A stretch of DNA of 64,000 nt from Pycnopodia helianthoides (taxonomy: Eukaryota; Echinodermata; Asteroidea; Forcipulatida; Asteriidae), in the NCBI GenBank assembly GCA_032158295.1, contig CM063257.1:14538332-14602331 (forward strand). The letters run 5' to 3'. The notes under the pieces are model-generated. The model saw nothing but the letters and a program-made list of their open reading frames with translations, was not told the origin of the DNA and did not search any database. The number at the start of each line of letters is the position of its first letter. The stretch's first letter is position 1. Positions 1 through 11,500 of the stretch are shown here, piece after piece. The translations under genes and the position numbers were made by a program.

Positions 1-555
1 TGAAACTACAAACGCCCCCCCCGCCCCTAAGAATCTCCAGCGCCGCAGTCGCTTTTGGTGAAGTGGGGGATATCGCTTACAAGTGATACAATTATATCCG
101 CAAACGGACTTGTGTGCGCGGGGTATAATGCCGTTACAAGGTTTTTAAACAAGAGCACTGGTGGGTTAAATTACTGCTGAGTATATCAGTTTAAAATTAC
201 ACGATGCAAAACAAACAGGGATACAAAAGAAAGAAAGAAAAAAACAACACTTCACTTTGTTTTTCAAAGGTGCAACTGCCGTCGGTTTGTAGTTACTCAA
301 TGTGGCTGTGGGGGAGCCTTGGTTGTTTGTCATGTGGGGGTAGCCATTTTGTTTTCACACTCTTGGGAAGTTGATGCTGTTTTGAATAATTTTTATGATT
401 TGCAAAGGCTGATCGCGTGTCGATCAGGGACTCTGACAGTTATTTTGTTTAATATTTTAAACACGTCAATACCGAAGTTGTTTGCCGATTGGTTGTTGGA
501 AAACATGAAAAGCAATCGGCACAATACACGTTACTTGTAGGCCATAAACCGCTTG
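1..555. other. No gene recognised
   Basis: Begins with C-runs. One open frame of 73 codons at 319 shows no recognisable motif. Nothing else supported. Confidence 0.5.
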
Positions 556-891
556 AAATTGTTTTTTTGCTCAAAAAACATTTGGTGGCAGTGTAAGCAC
601 TTTATGTAATCCACCGTATACATAAACTGACAAACCTGTAGAAGTTTGAGATCGATCGGCCATCTGGGTCACGAGAAAATAGTGAAAAACCGATTACACA
701 TTTGCATGAAATCATATAGATTCAACAAATGAATAAAACGCTCACTGAGCGATAAGATAAGCTCCAATCGGAAAATTAGTTTATTCATTTCTCATCAAAT
801 ATGACATTTCAGACAGAAATATTTCAAGGGATGTTTTCTACTATCATCACCGTGTAATTTTTTTCTTACCAATTCTGTAATGCTCCTTTAA
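556..891 (+). mobile_element. Family A TTAA-flanked element (5'-truncated)
   Basis: Family A is a roughly 390-bp non-autonomous element with ends TTAAAGGAACATTACAGAAT and the reverse complement, and no coding capacity. This copy lacks the left end but has the GGCAGTGTAAGCACTTTATG core and the right end TGCTCCTTTAA. Confidence 0.8.
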
Positions 892-1162
892 GTAAACCAT
901 GCACGATCGTCAGCAGCATTATTACTATAAGTCCCTCTAAGAAACACATGACATGTACTGTTTGATTTTCGAGCAGCCGTTTCACGCATGACTTTTATTA
1001 TTTATATTTCGTCTCCGAAAACGTTTGGGGCATTATATGTTTGAGTTATAGCCTGGTTCTAGCCTTCGTCTATGTCTGGGCAACGTTATCATGAACAGGG
1101 TAAGGGGCTAAAATAAGGGCCGGACCATAGGACCAGGCTACATTTAAGACCTGTTAACATAG
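892..1162. other. No gene recognised
   Basis: Unique-looking AT-rich sequence; the first scattered GGACCGG-like units appear near 1110. Confidence 0.5.
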
Positions 1163-1322
1163 GCCCTTTTCGAAATGACCGGCTTCGGCTCCAAAACCGG
1201 CTCAGGCTAGCTAGGCTCCCTCAATTATTTTAACTTACGCATGCTTTGCGGTCAGGGTTTCAGACAAGAAAACTGGGTCTGAAGCCCAATCCGGAGCCGA
1301 AGCCGTGGATTCGAAAAGGGCC
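1163..1322. mobile_element. Inverted-repeat element, GGCCCTTTTCGAAA family
   Basis: Left arm GGCCCTTTTCGAAATGACCG followed by GCTTCGGCTCC; right arm GGAGCCGAAGCCGTGGATTC then GAAAAGGGCC. About 160 bp, non-coding. A half copy lies at 16400-16445. Confidence 0.75.
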
Positions 1323-1333
1323 ATATAAGTCCT

Positions 1334-1486
1334 GGGGTCGATTTCACAAAACTCTTCCTAACTTAGGACTAGTCCTAGGCAATGCTAAGAGATAGGGCTT
1401 ACTGGTCCTAACTTAAGACTAGACCTATCTCTTAGCAATGCCTAGGACTAGTCCTAGGTTAGGAAGAGTTTTGTGAAATCGACCCC
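1334..1486. repeat. Near-perfect 153-bp palindrome, GGGGTCGATTTCAC family
   Basis: Arms begin GGGGTCGATTTCACAAAACT and end AGTTTTGTGAAATCGACCCC. Internal AGGACTAGTCCT palindromes recur. The transcript would fold into one long hairpin. Confidence 0.92.
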
Positions 1487-1499
1487 TGGCCTCTTTTTA

Positions 1500-2365
1500 G
1501 GTATGGGCTACATTATTAGGGACAGGGTTGGGGCTACATTTAAGGCCGGCCTATAATTATGACCACACTACCTTTAGGACCGGGTAACATTTAATTCATT
1601 GCCTGCATTTAGGTTTGGACTACATTATTAGGTACAGGGTTGGGGGCTATATTTAGGGCCATAGGACCGGACTACATTTAAAACTGGACAACATTCAGGT
1701 CATGGCTTACAATATATAGGTCTTGGCTACGTTATTCGTACATAATATAGTTGGGTGCCTTATTTAGGGACCGGACAACACTCAGGACCGAATTACATTG
1801 TGGACCGGATTACATTTAGAGCCGGACTGCATTTAGGACCGGGCTACAATTAGATCATTGTCCTGAATACATTAGGTGTTGGTTACATTGATTTCTGGGA
1901 TTCAGTTAGGTCTGGGCTACGTTTTTCGTACATGGCTGGTGCTTTATTTAGGGAGCGGACAGCATTTAGGACCAGGCTAAATTTAGGACCGGACAACACT
2001 CAGGACCGGATTACATTGTGGACCGGGTTACATTTAGGACTGGATTACATGCAGGACAGTGCTACATTAAGATCATGGCCTATTTACATTAGGTCTGGTC
2101 TACATTGAATTCTGGGATTCATTTAGTTCCGGGCTACATTATTCATTCGTGCACTATGTTTCAGGCCCGACTACATTTAGACCGGGTTACATTTAGGTCA
2201 TGGCCTACATTTAGGCGCCACACAGTCGTGTGTAACATCATCACAATAAAAAAGGGAGCGGACAGCATTTAGGACAGGCTACATTTAGGACCGGACAACA
2301 CTCAGGACCGGATTACATTGTCGACCGGGTTACATTTAGGTCATAGCCTACATTTAGGCGCCACA
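1500..2365. repeat. Degenerate satellite of GGACCGGxCTACATTTA units
   Basis: Dozens of diverged units of about 20 bp (TACATTTAGGACCGG, GCTACATTATTAGG). A higher-order block of 143 bp repeats GGCGCCACACAGTCGTGTGT at 2214 and 2357. No coding frame. Confidence 0.85.
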
Positions 2366-3150
2366 CAGTCGTGTGTAACATCATCACAATAAAAACATTT
2401 CACCCCGGCATATGCTGTGATTGGCGCTCGAATAATGCTTTTTGTTTTTGGGTTGTTCAAACACCGAACTCCGTAATTGACATTGCTTGCGAAAGTCAAT
2501 GGGACGGGGATACGCTGTGTTTTAGGAGGCGCCGTTTCGGCCGGTGTGCGCTAAATGCACCACTCGCCCCATCGCTTCCACCTGAATTCCCCCCTCTTTA
2601 ATTTCAGGCATATTAAGGCTCTCCCCAGTTCGCTTTACCGGTCTCTGATTAAAACACAACAGCTGAAGTAGAACAACACTTGTTAAGGATCTAGGGGTGA
2701 GGGGGGGGGGGGAGGACACAGCCCGGGGACGACGCTGGCCGCGTCTTGAGGGGAATCACTAATAAAAACAATATCTTACGCTTGGGTACGGAGTGAAAAT
2801 TAAAGAAAAACAAGAGTCAAATGACAGCAAGTGTAAGGAGAAGAAAAAAAAACCGACTGTGCGTCTGGCACAACAACTCCCTAAGAGGCTTTTATGGGTG
2901 ACCTTCCCGCGCGGGGACTAACTTCGTGCCAATTTTCACGGGTAGCGGACGGAGGGAGAGAGCTATAGCTCTCGCCCGTTCCCCCACGATGTTAATGGAG
3001 ACCTTTAAATAATGATATAGTTATAGATCATTTCATGGTTGGATGGGACGTGAACAGTCGCAGGAAGGGATATACAGCCTGTCATAGACTGACCCACATT
3101 CGCAGGGTAAACCATTTCGAAGCATGTTGAAGCGATAAAAACAGATTTAG
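2366..3150. other. No gene recognised
   Basis: Mixed sequence with a G-run at 2700-2712. Short open frames on both strands lack motifs. Confidence 0.5.
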
Positions 3151-3760
3151 GCTCAAGGGTAGAAGCAAACTCTTAAAGAGGGGCTCCAAGGTCAAAATTA
3201 TTATTGTGATGCACTCATTTTTCCAATTGATAGAGACCACGTTTGAGTGGGGGGAAAATTACAAGTCTCTTACCTCACGTTGAAATGGGTGTAAATTGCC
3301 ATTGTATTTGATACCCTTCCAGTGCGAAAATTGTCAACATCCAATGACGTCACTTTGGTCTATAAAGGTCTGTGCATTTTTTTTTTTTTTTGGACGGGGG
3401 ATTGTTGGTTCAATCTTGATTTTTTTTCAGAGCTAAATGAGCTGAAACAAGGCGTCATTGGATTTGGGCTCAAGGGCAGAAACAAATCTTAATCAAAGAG
3501 GGGCTTCAAGGTCAAAAATGAATATTGTAATGCACTCATTTTTCCAATTGATATATATCTCATGTAAGTGGGAGAAAAATTACAAGTCTCTTACCTCACG
3601 TTAAAATGCCAGTGTATTTGATACCCTTCCAGTACGAAAACATCCAATGACGTCACTTTAGTCTTTAAGGGTCTGTGCATTTTTTTGCACAGGGGATTGT
3701 TGGTTCAATCCTGATTTTTTTGTTCAGAGCGAAATTTGAAACATGGCGTGATTGGATTTC
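3151..3760. repeat. Direct tandem duplication, 317-bp offset
   Basis: GCTCAAGGG begins at 3151 and 3468, followed in both by GAGGGGCTxCAAGGTCAAAA, CAAGTCTCTTACCTCACGTT and ATCCAATGACGTCACTTTxG. Diverged relatives occur at 46385-46560 and 47555-47690. Confidence 0.85.
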
Positions 3761-3879
3761 AACAGCAAAGGGCTTTAGATTCCAAGGAGGAAGTTTCCCC
3801 GTCGTGGCAAAACGTACAATTCAAGGCCGTTTTGATTGAATATTATCAGTCTGGGGATGACGAGAAATATCACCATATC

Positions 3880-4345
3880 ACACCAGTACTACTGAAATTG
3901 CATTGGCTCCCACTTAAGTTTCGTACAGTTTATAAAATTCTTTTGTTAACTTTCAAAGGCTCAAACATGTCAATCTCCTGCTTATTTATCTGAACTTGTT
4001 CACCATTACTCCCCTGCTAGGACTTTACGTTCATCACAACAATCATTGCTTACCACAACTACTAGGGCTTCTTCCATTTTTTATGGTCAAAGATCATTTT
4101 CTTACGCTGCTCCATTTCTTTGGAATAGTCTTCCTGTGCATATTCGCCAGGCTAGTTCTTTACAATGTTTTAAGTCTCTGTTAAAAACTCATTTGTTTGA
4201 AAGTGCTTATTTGTAATCTGCTTACTTGTAATGTTTCTTTCACTTATTGTATATTTTATTATTCTCTGTATGCGCTTAGAGGCTTCTGCATTAGGCGCTT
4301 TACAAATGTCTTAATTATTATGATTATTATTATTATTATTATTAT
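3880..4345 (+). mobile_element. L2/CR1-like LINE 3' end (broken reverse transcriptase tail)
   Basis: Translation in shifting frames gives the C-terminal signature of L2/CR1-type ORF2: LHWLPLKFRTVYKILLLTFK, then a segment with SPARTLRS and AAPFLWNSLP. Frameshifts break the frame near 3965 and later. The 3' end has TGCGCTTAGAGGCTTCTGCA and an ATT microsatellite, typical of this clade. Confidence 0.8.
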
Positions 4346-4567
4346 ATGTAGATGGATGAATGGATAGATTACAACTCCATTCTCACTCACGGGGGAAATT
4401 TGAACGGCCTTGACAACAAAACTGTGTACAAAATACAATAGAAATGCAAATAAAAATACATCACAAATTCAAACAAGACAATACCTTCTCAGTATGGCTG
4501 AACCAAGATGCTGGAACTCGCCACTCCTCCAACATTCGTAATTGCAACTCCTTTTATAAATTAAGAC

Positions 4568-4985
4568 TTAAAGGACCATTACAGAATTGGTTAGAAAAAC
4601 AACTTGTAACATGTACTTTTTATCAGTTTAGACTTAAACTCAAGTCAATCATATTTTCATCTTGTATATTCAGTTTGCGGTTAGAAGTATTATACAGGAT
4701 TGGTAGAGCTGACAAAACAGTCGCAAACAAAGTTCATGTTTTGTGTGATTAACCATATACATGAAATAACAAACCTGTGAAAATGTGAGCTCAATTGGTC
4801 ATCGAGGTCACGAGAAAATAGTGAAAAGAGACCTTATGTGTTTTCTGTTTTTCAAACATTGAGTTTATTATCGCGCGCGATAAAAGCTATTGTTTTATTC
4901 ATTTCTCAGAAACGATAGCATTTTAGGCAGAAATATTTTAAGAAACCCTTTCTACCATTACTTACTTTATGGTGACTGAGAACAA
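4568..4985 (+). mobile_element. Decayed family A/C-like composite
   Basis: Begins TTAAAGGACCATTACAGAAT like family A, then changes near 4690 (TATACAGGATTGGTAGAGCT) to family C sequence (GGTCATCGAGGTCACGAGAA, TATCGCGCGCGATA). Probably one element inserted into or joined to another. Confidence 0.65.
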
Positions 4986-5817
4986 AACAGAAAAGGGGTA
5001 ACAAAGAGCCTCCACAGTGAAATTCTCAAGACTGGGTTGCTCCACTAGGAATTGTGTGTACAAAGTCTATGTGAGGTTCTTAACTACAGGGACAAAGGAA
5101 AGAACAAAAAAATGTCTCCACACGGATGCAAAAAATAGAATGTTTGTGTGTGTATGTTTTTTTTTTTTTTACCTCATAATTTTTCTTGGATCCGATGAAC
5201 GATTGAGCAAAAAACTTTCCAGGTTTGTTATTTCATGTCTACGTTGGGTCACATAACGTATGGATTTTGGTCATGGGCAAAAACCAAAGTTGTTCATGTG
5301 CTTAAAAGGTCTCACGGCAACAGTTCCCCCTTCTGTGTGTTTTTCCCCTACCCTATTTAAACAAAACATGCCGAGACATGACCGCGTCATGTGCACAGGC
5401 CTTACCCAAAACCTGTTTCCAAAATGACATGACCATAAAGTGAATTAATGACGGAGTGAGGTCCGTCAATAAATCCTACAAGCGCACGAGCCAAAGTGCC
5501 AACGAAACACCTCGATACGGTCGTACACCGAGATGTGATATTAACCTCGGTGTCGCCCAGAAGTCTGTAAATTACAGAAATAATGAGGTTTGATGTCAAA
5601 TGAGTCTTGCTCGGGGGGAATATGTGTTCCTCATGATTCATGTATTGTGGCAGGCTTCGTAATGATTCTTGAAATCAATCCTATGTACATGATACCGTTT
5701 TGATGGGCTAGTTTCAGTCTCGGGGGTTGTGATCATTCATGTCGGGTCGGCTTCTTCCCTGGGGTTGGTATATAGTTCACGCTCTGCATGCTCGCACGGA
5801 GTTCACCGACATGTGGC
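4986..5817. other. No gene recognised
   Basis: Unique-looking sequence with a T-run near 5160; no splice-flanked conserved frame seen. Confidence 0.5.
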
Positions 5818-6085
5818 TCAATTAGAGCTGCAAAATGTTACCTTATGCTGAATTTCAGAATATGGAATTAGCAAAGCTAAAGTAGTAGTCCTGGCCGATT
5901 TCCTACCTCCCGCCCAGGTAGTAGTAAATAAGCAGGACAGTTCTTTTTCAGAACTGAGAAGTCTCCTGAATTCCGGAAATCTACTCCGCGGTAGTAGAAC
6001 AAATAGCAAGACAAGTTCTCTAAAGAACAAAATCTACACAGCAAAGTAGATATTTATACACATGGTGTTTACCGCAAACCGAATA
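5818..6085. repeat. Dispersed repeat with CTACTACCGCGGAGTAG core (inverted copy at 56790)
   Basis: TCCGGAAATCTACTCCGCGG, TTCTCTAAAGAACAAAATCT and GGTGTTTACCGCAAACCGAA match the reverse complement of 56790-56939. Confidence 0.75.
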
Positions 6086-6512
6086 TATATTGATACCTCA
6101 CCATGCAATGCCTTTAAACCCATATAGAATTAGCTGTTGCAAAATGCTCACCAACTAAAAGAACCTATGGTGTAAATGCAAAATAATAGTTAAACAGCTA
6201 CTTGAGCGGAAAATGGTTAACGGGAATGCTATTTATTCTTGTTTATAATGTTTTTTTTTTTATCATTTAATTGTCATTTTGATATTTTTACCTTTCTGAA
6301 ATTTTCGTAATTATCAGTCAAAAATCAAAATATATATATATTTTTTTATATAAATAAATAGCTACTATTGCATTCAATTTCGTTTTCGTGCACACATGAT
6401 TTCGTTATTCTCTTTAAGGTTCGATTCAGTCGTTCTATTTCATTGGTAGACATTCGTGATTACACTAAATCAACATTCTTCACCATCGAATTTCCCCCTT
6501 GCCTATTTTACA
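6086..6512. other. AT-rich stretch, no gene
   Basis: T-runs and TATATA near 6250-6350; nothing else. Confidence 0.5.
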
Positions 6513-6790
6513 GTTGATTAAACTGAATGGTTGACCAGCCTCTTGCTGTTGGCTTTTTACGAAATTGAATTGATCTTCAGTGCGACGCAATGAATTGGAG
6601 TGGTCTTTTGACCAGTGAATGCTAAACTGTGGAAATGAGATTACAACTCTCGACAGTTGAATGCTGATGCAACGGAGCAGTCATTTTCCAAACGAAATTG
6701 AATAAGCCGGTTATCAAGTTTGATGATTTTTTGTTTAAAATGGCCTGGATACCATAATCCTCTTGTTTCAATGAATTGACTCAACCAACC
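6513..6790 (+). repeat. Dispersed repeat (second copy at 30590)
   Basis: TTGACCAGTGAATGCTAAAC and GATGCAACGGAGCAGTCATT are shared with 30590-30860 in the same orientation. Confidence 0.7.
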
Positions 6791-6799
6791 AGTGAAATA

Positions 6800-7168
6800 T
6801 TAAAGGAACATTACAGAACTGGTTTTTGCTAACCAAACAGTTGCTGGCAGTGTAAGCACTTTATGTTATCCACCATATACATAAACTGACAAACCTGTAG
6901 AAGTTTGAGATTGATCGGCCATCTGGGTCACGAGAAAATAGTGAAAAACCGATTACACATTTGCATGAAATCACATAGATTCAACAAATGAATAAATCGG
7001 AAAATTAGTTTATTCATTTCTCATCAAATATGGCACTTCAGACAAAAATATTTCAAGGGATGTTTCCTACTATAATCATCATTAGACTGTGTAAGTTTTA
7101 TGTAAATCTGTGATAAAAAAGTATATTTTACAAGTTTTTTTCTTACCAATTCTGTAATGTTCCTTTAA
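6800..7168 (+). mobile_element. Family A TTAA-flanked element
   Basis: Full copy with both ends, TTAA at 6800-6803 and 7165-7168. About 17 bp shorter inside (CACTGAGCGATAAACTCC lost). It forms an inverted pair with the copy at 7549. Confidence 0.9.
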
Positions 7169-7324
7169 ATTAGATGAATCCATGTTAGTGAAAAAACCAC
7201 AAACGATATATGTGTTGTCAGGGATTTAGTGCACGTTTGTATACTTATTTCTGGGGGTGCTTGGTGGGCTTCAGAAGCTAATTTCAACGTTGACATCCAT
7301 TCAGACAATTGATAAATCTCTAAA

Positions 7325-7445
7325 TAAATAAATAGTAAACTTGCGGGTACAACCACGTGTAGATCTCTTTTGTGAGAGTGGTGGCTCTGAAAAGAGCCGG
7401 TGTGGTCTCGACGTTTCGAACAGTATACTCTGCTCGTCTTCAGGA
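7325..7445 (-). other. Fragment with a histone-mRNA-type 3' hairpin
   Basis: On the minus strand 7383-7398 reads GGCTCTTTTCAGAGCC, followed by ACC, the exact 6-bp stem and TTTC loop of metazoan histone mRNA 3' ends. Eleven bases beyond is CAAAAGAGA, like the purine-rich histone downstream element. No histone coding sequence lies upstream on that strand; the neighbouring GACGAGCAGAGTATACTGTT and CGAAACGTCGAGACC look like a dispersed repeat. Probably a repeat that carries the signal rather than a histone gene. Confidence 0.55.
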
Positions 7446-7548
7446 GAATATAATACTTGAAACTTCAAATAAGACTCGATATTTCTCCGTTAGAATGGTA
7501 TTGGTATGAATTGTTACAATCAATAAGCGTTCCGAATGAAACTTATAA

Positions 7549-7939
7549 TTAAAGGAACATTACAGAATTGGTAAGGAAAAACAACTTTAAAAATATACTT
7601 TTGATCACAGATTTACATAAAACTTACACGGTATATGATGATAGTAGAAAACATCACTTGAAATATTTCTGTCTGAAATGCCATATTTGATGAGAAACGA
7701 ATAAACTAATTTTCCGATTGGAGTTTATTGCTCAGTGAGCGTTTCATTCACTTGTTGAATCTATATGATTTCATGCAAATGTGTAATCGGTTTTTCACTA
7801 TTTTCTCGTGACCCAGATGGCCGATCGATCTAAAACTTCTACAGTTTTGTCAGTTTATTTATATGGTGGATTACATAAAGTGCTTACACTGCCAGCAACT
7901 GTTTTGTTAGCAAAAAACAATTTTGTAATGTTCCTTTAA
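7549..7939 (-). mobile_element. Family A TTAA-flanked element
   Basis: Full copy in reverse orientation with TTAA at 7549-7552 and 7936-7939; the core GGCCGATCGATCTAAAACTT lies on the plus strand in reverse sense. Confidence 0.9.
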
Positions 7940-8309
7940 CGATTATTTTATCCAAGTGTGTTGTTAACGTGTCCAGGTAGTGCACTGGTTGTCTTAACTA
8001 ATACAGTTTTATGATTTGTTTGCATCTACCATTGGCAATTGACATACCGATTTTCCCCAACAAAGGATGCTGCCAGATTTCTGTCCTGCCCTTTCTAACC
8101 AAATCACCGTTCTGTGTTGATTGGCACCCCCCCTTCTAGGGCGTGGTATGGTCCAGCTTAGGATATCATGGCATATGAGCTGACCATTGTGTACTATGTG
8201 GTTAAGACAATGGAAATATCCCTCTTTGCAGGGTTTTAAACATCGCATCATTAATTTTAATCCTTTATGCAGAGGAAAAACATTCGAAGAAAGCACTCTA
8301 AACACCTAT
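7940..8309. other. No gene recognised
   Basis: Between a family A element and SINE S1. From about 8010 the sequence may be an extension of a SINE or another repeat; not resolved. Confidence 0.4.
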
Positions 8310-8723
8310 AATAATAATACTGGCTTATATAGAGCTTTATCACACCAATTGGCGTCTCAAAGCGCTCAGTATTTTTTCTTGCAAAGTATGCGGAGCTACT
8401 TTTTTGAATTGTGAGACCTGTTCCTTTACACAGCACCATGTAATGGTTTACAAGGAGCTTTGGCGCACTATGCTGCCGATCAAACCAGGAACACCGGGGA
8501 AAATCCCTTCTCTTTTCGATAAGTGCACTGGGTTCTTTTAAGTGCATTACACAAACACACGGGACCTACGGCTTTACGTCCCATCCGAAGGACGCAGCAA
8601 TAATGGTTAAGTGTCTTGCTTAAGGACACAAGTGTCACGACCGGGACTCGAACCCACACTCTGCCGATAAGAAACACAAAGAGCTTGAGTCCGGTGCTCT
8701 TATCCGCTCGGCCACGACACGCC
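8310..8723 (-). mobile_element. tRNA-derived SINE, family S1
   Basis: Reverse orientation: ATAATAATAAT tail at 8310, box B complement GGACTCGAACC at 8644-8654, box A complement CCGCTCGGCCA at 8704-8714. Same body as the copy at 35974. Confidence 0.88.
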
Positions 8724-9004
8724 ACAATCGGCATGTGTTGAAAACTAACAAATTGTATCGATATTGCTGTAAGGAGTGCGTCCATTCCACTAATGAGCGA
8801 GGTCGCATCACTGCGCTTCATTAGGTCTGCATTCTACTCTTATTACTAAATAGTTGCCGTTTTTGAACAGAAATGCAAATAATCTATTTGATTACTAGTG
8901 TTAATATCATTTTTTGGTAATGAACCCAAGGATGCCTCATAAGTGAACTTAATCACTGTAGGTCGCAAGCCTGAGGAAACCTGTCGACGAGGGTTGCTTG
9001 CTAT

Positions 9005-9135
9005 GTGAACCAGAAACACCGGGTGTTTTAGCCCCTACTCTTCTGCGATAAGCGTTGTGGCGGGTTCAACGTGCACAACCATACCGAGTCCACGTCGGGA
9101 CCTACGGCTTAGTGTCTCATTCGAATGACGATAAT
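9005..9135 (-). mobile_element. Decayed SINE S1 body
   Basis: GGGACCTACGGCTTAGTGTC and CTTCTGCGATAAGCG match the S1 body; head and tail are lost. Confidence 0.55.
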
Positions 9136-9539
9136 TGATTGTGTTCTGATCTAAAATATTGGGATAGGCCTATACAGTTTCTGATGTAAAACAAAACGCC
9201 AAAGAAACAAAAGAAAACATATTCATAATGTTAGCAGGTTCAAGAGCTCTAAATGAGTGACCATACTGCATCCCTTCCAGCCTCGTTTTCAATCTCTGAT
9301 TTCTGAGAGAAAATCAACAGGGGTGTACCCCCATCCTCTCCCGTATTGGCAACCTTTCCAAAAGGTAACACTTTTAGTCAAAACGTGTAAAAATGGATTT
9401 TGATTTAGCCTTTGACCCTTGAAGTTCAAAACGAAGGGGAACAGAATGAGCTAAAAGTGACCGTTGAAGTAATGATACCCGCCCGAAAAATGAGCAGTTA
9501 TTTTTGTTGTTTTACTTTTCAGTTCATTTATTTTAGTTT
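9136..9539. other. No gene recognised
   Basis: Unique-looking sequence between two SINEs. Confidence 0.5.
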
Positions 9540-9770
9540 ATAATTCCGGTTGTGAAGCCAATAAAACCCTAAGGGAAGCGAACTTAATCGCTAAGGAAGG
9601 AAGTTTCAGTTTTAGATGTGGGAAGAAAACCCCAGAGAATTATTCCAGGGAAAATCCGCGCAACCAGGTAGGGACTTTATATCCAAATCACATAGTGCCC
9701 CCCGGCAGGATTCGAACCGGGGTCCCAGAGGTAGAAGGCGAGGAAAGATAACCACTACGCCAACCCAACC
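9540..9770 (-). mobile_element. tRNA-derived SINE, family S3
   Basis: Reverse copy: AAGCGAACTTAATCGCTAAG, AGATGTGGGAAGAAAACCCC, and box B complement GGATTCGAACC at 9708-9718. Confidence 0.82.
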
Positions 9771-10106
9771 CCAAAACTCCAGTTTAATTATCTCAGGATC
9801 TCAACATGTCGGATGGCACTTCTAGAGCTCCGTAGTTCAATACAGGGAAATGTTTTCACAGAAAACTGATGGCATTTGCGACTCAAGTACAGTTACGCCC
9901 CAAGACACACTTAGATGCTCCGTAAAACAAGGAGGTTTCCACGAGGTCGTGGTGATCCTACTGTCCGCCGGGCACACCCCACCACTGAAAAGTGTCTGAC
10001 AGTGGAAATTCATGATACACTGGACTATGCTGAACAATTTTCCATGTAGCAGGTTTTTCACCAAGTTCACTGACTTACTGATCTTACTAGCTAAACTTGG
10101 GGGTAC
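9771..10106. other. No gene recognised
   Basis: A 94-codon minus-strand frame at 9837-10121 has no family signature. ACACCCxACCACTGAAxAxTGTCTG is partly echoed at 10290-10320, so a diverged duplication is likely. Confidence 0.45.
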
Positions 10107-10267
10107 GGGGGTCGATTTCACAAATCTCTTCCTAACTTAGGACTAGTCCTAGGAAATGCTAAGAGATGGGACTAGTCCTAAGTTAGGACCAGTACTTAGG
10201 ACTAGTCCTATCTCTTAGCATTGCCTAGGACTAGTCCTAAGTTAGGAAGAGTTTTGTGAAATCGACC
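10107..10267. repeat. 161-bp palindrome, GGGGTCGATTTCAC family
   Basis: Same arms as the copy at 1334, with small mismatches (CAAATCTCTTCC in the left arm; the right arm stops at ATCGACC). Confidence 0.9.
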
Positions 10268-11255
10268 ACAGGTGATTTAAGTCTGGCAGCACCCCTATCA
10301 CTGAACATGTCTGGCAGTGGCCATTCATGACACCCTAACTATGCCAAACATTTTTTCTGTAGGTTTCATCAGGTTAACCCACAAGCTGATCTAACTCATC
10401 TTTTAGAAGTTTCATAGTTTTATCAATAATGCATACCTAACATAGACATTTCTTACAATATCTGTTAAAGGTTTGTTCCTTGCAACATACACAATCATGA
10501 TTAAATAATACCTACGGTAGATGTCTGCTCAGTCCGTCAACCGAAATGGTTTATGGTGGTTACGGATATTAACAACGTTGTTCATTGAAACTACAGACAG
10601 GCTTTCGGGCACAAGACGCAGTCAATTCTGTCTTCATAAGTTATGCATACCCTGCTCTATGGTACGAGACTGGTCCTCTAACACGTTTTCAATCATTGCG
10701 CGTGTTTTAGCGTTGATGATGGTGGGCTCCATTTCTCCATGTGGATGACTCCATACCCCCTGTACAAAGTGTCTCGTTAATAGTCATGTAGGCCTACAGT
10801 TTGAAAACTGATAGTTTTTACAAACTCGAACGATCAGATGCATCCGTATGAAATAAGCCGGAGAGCCCATCGACCGTGTACAAGCCGCTGTCAGGTTGTA
10901 CAACTTGTTAAACGGGGCCGTAGTCGCGAGACTGAGCAGGAGTCTCGCGGGAGTTTAGTTGTTATAGAGAGCCGTTTTTTCTATCATCAGTGCGATAAAC
11001 ATTTAAACGACTTGTCCACAAGTCTCTGTGGTTCGATGAAAATGTATAATTTCGAGTACGTCGTACGCACTGGGTGTGCTTTTACTATTTTAATGTTACT
11101 CCGTGGCCTCAAGGGGCCTCCGTAGTAAGGGTACAATAATTGCTCCTGAGTGTACACCACAGGTCTTTTTCAACCATCGCCATTGTAGAGGTTACTTCGG
11201 ATCCATGTTAAAGGAGAACAATGTTGAAGGACCATTTGAACAACTTGAACATAAA
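10268..11255. other. No gene; one transposon end
   Basis: Contains a lone hAT-like end at about 11006-11028 and a short inverted repeat GTCGCGAGACTG...CAGGAGTCTCGCGG near 10920. Nothing else. Confidence 0.5.
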
Positions 11256-11500
11256 GGCAGGGTGTACTTTTGGTAACAGTCAAAGACCAGTCTCCTCACT
11301 TGAAGTATCCCAACATATGCATAAAGTAACAAGGCTTTGAAAATATGAGCTGAAATTGGTCAACAAAGTTGCAAGAAAATAATAAACGAAAAAAACACCC
11401 TTGTTGCATAGAATTGTGTGCTTTCAGATGCATGAGAAAGGCTTCATGCCTGGAGACTTCAATATTTTGGTGAAAGCTTCCCCAGTCATTATAGTTCCCC
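11256..11500 (+). mobile_element. Family B2 fragment
   Basis: Starts AAAGGCAGGGTGTACTTTTG and carries TGAAATTGGTCAACAAAGTT and AACACCCTTGTTGCATAGAA. The right end was not found. Confidence 0.7.

Noticed and set aside
1334..1486. Bacterial-style terminator or CRISPR repeat from the long palindrome and repeated units
   Set aside because: The locus is eukaryotic with spliced exons; palindromes are dispersed elements without spacer structure.
7325..7445. Histone gene on the minus strand, from the 3' hairpin
   Set aside because: No histone coding sequence in any frame in the following kilobases on that strand.
8480..8821. 113-codon minus-strand frame
   Set aside because: Spans the tRNA-derived head and body of SINE S1, which explains it fully.
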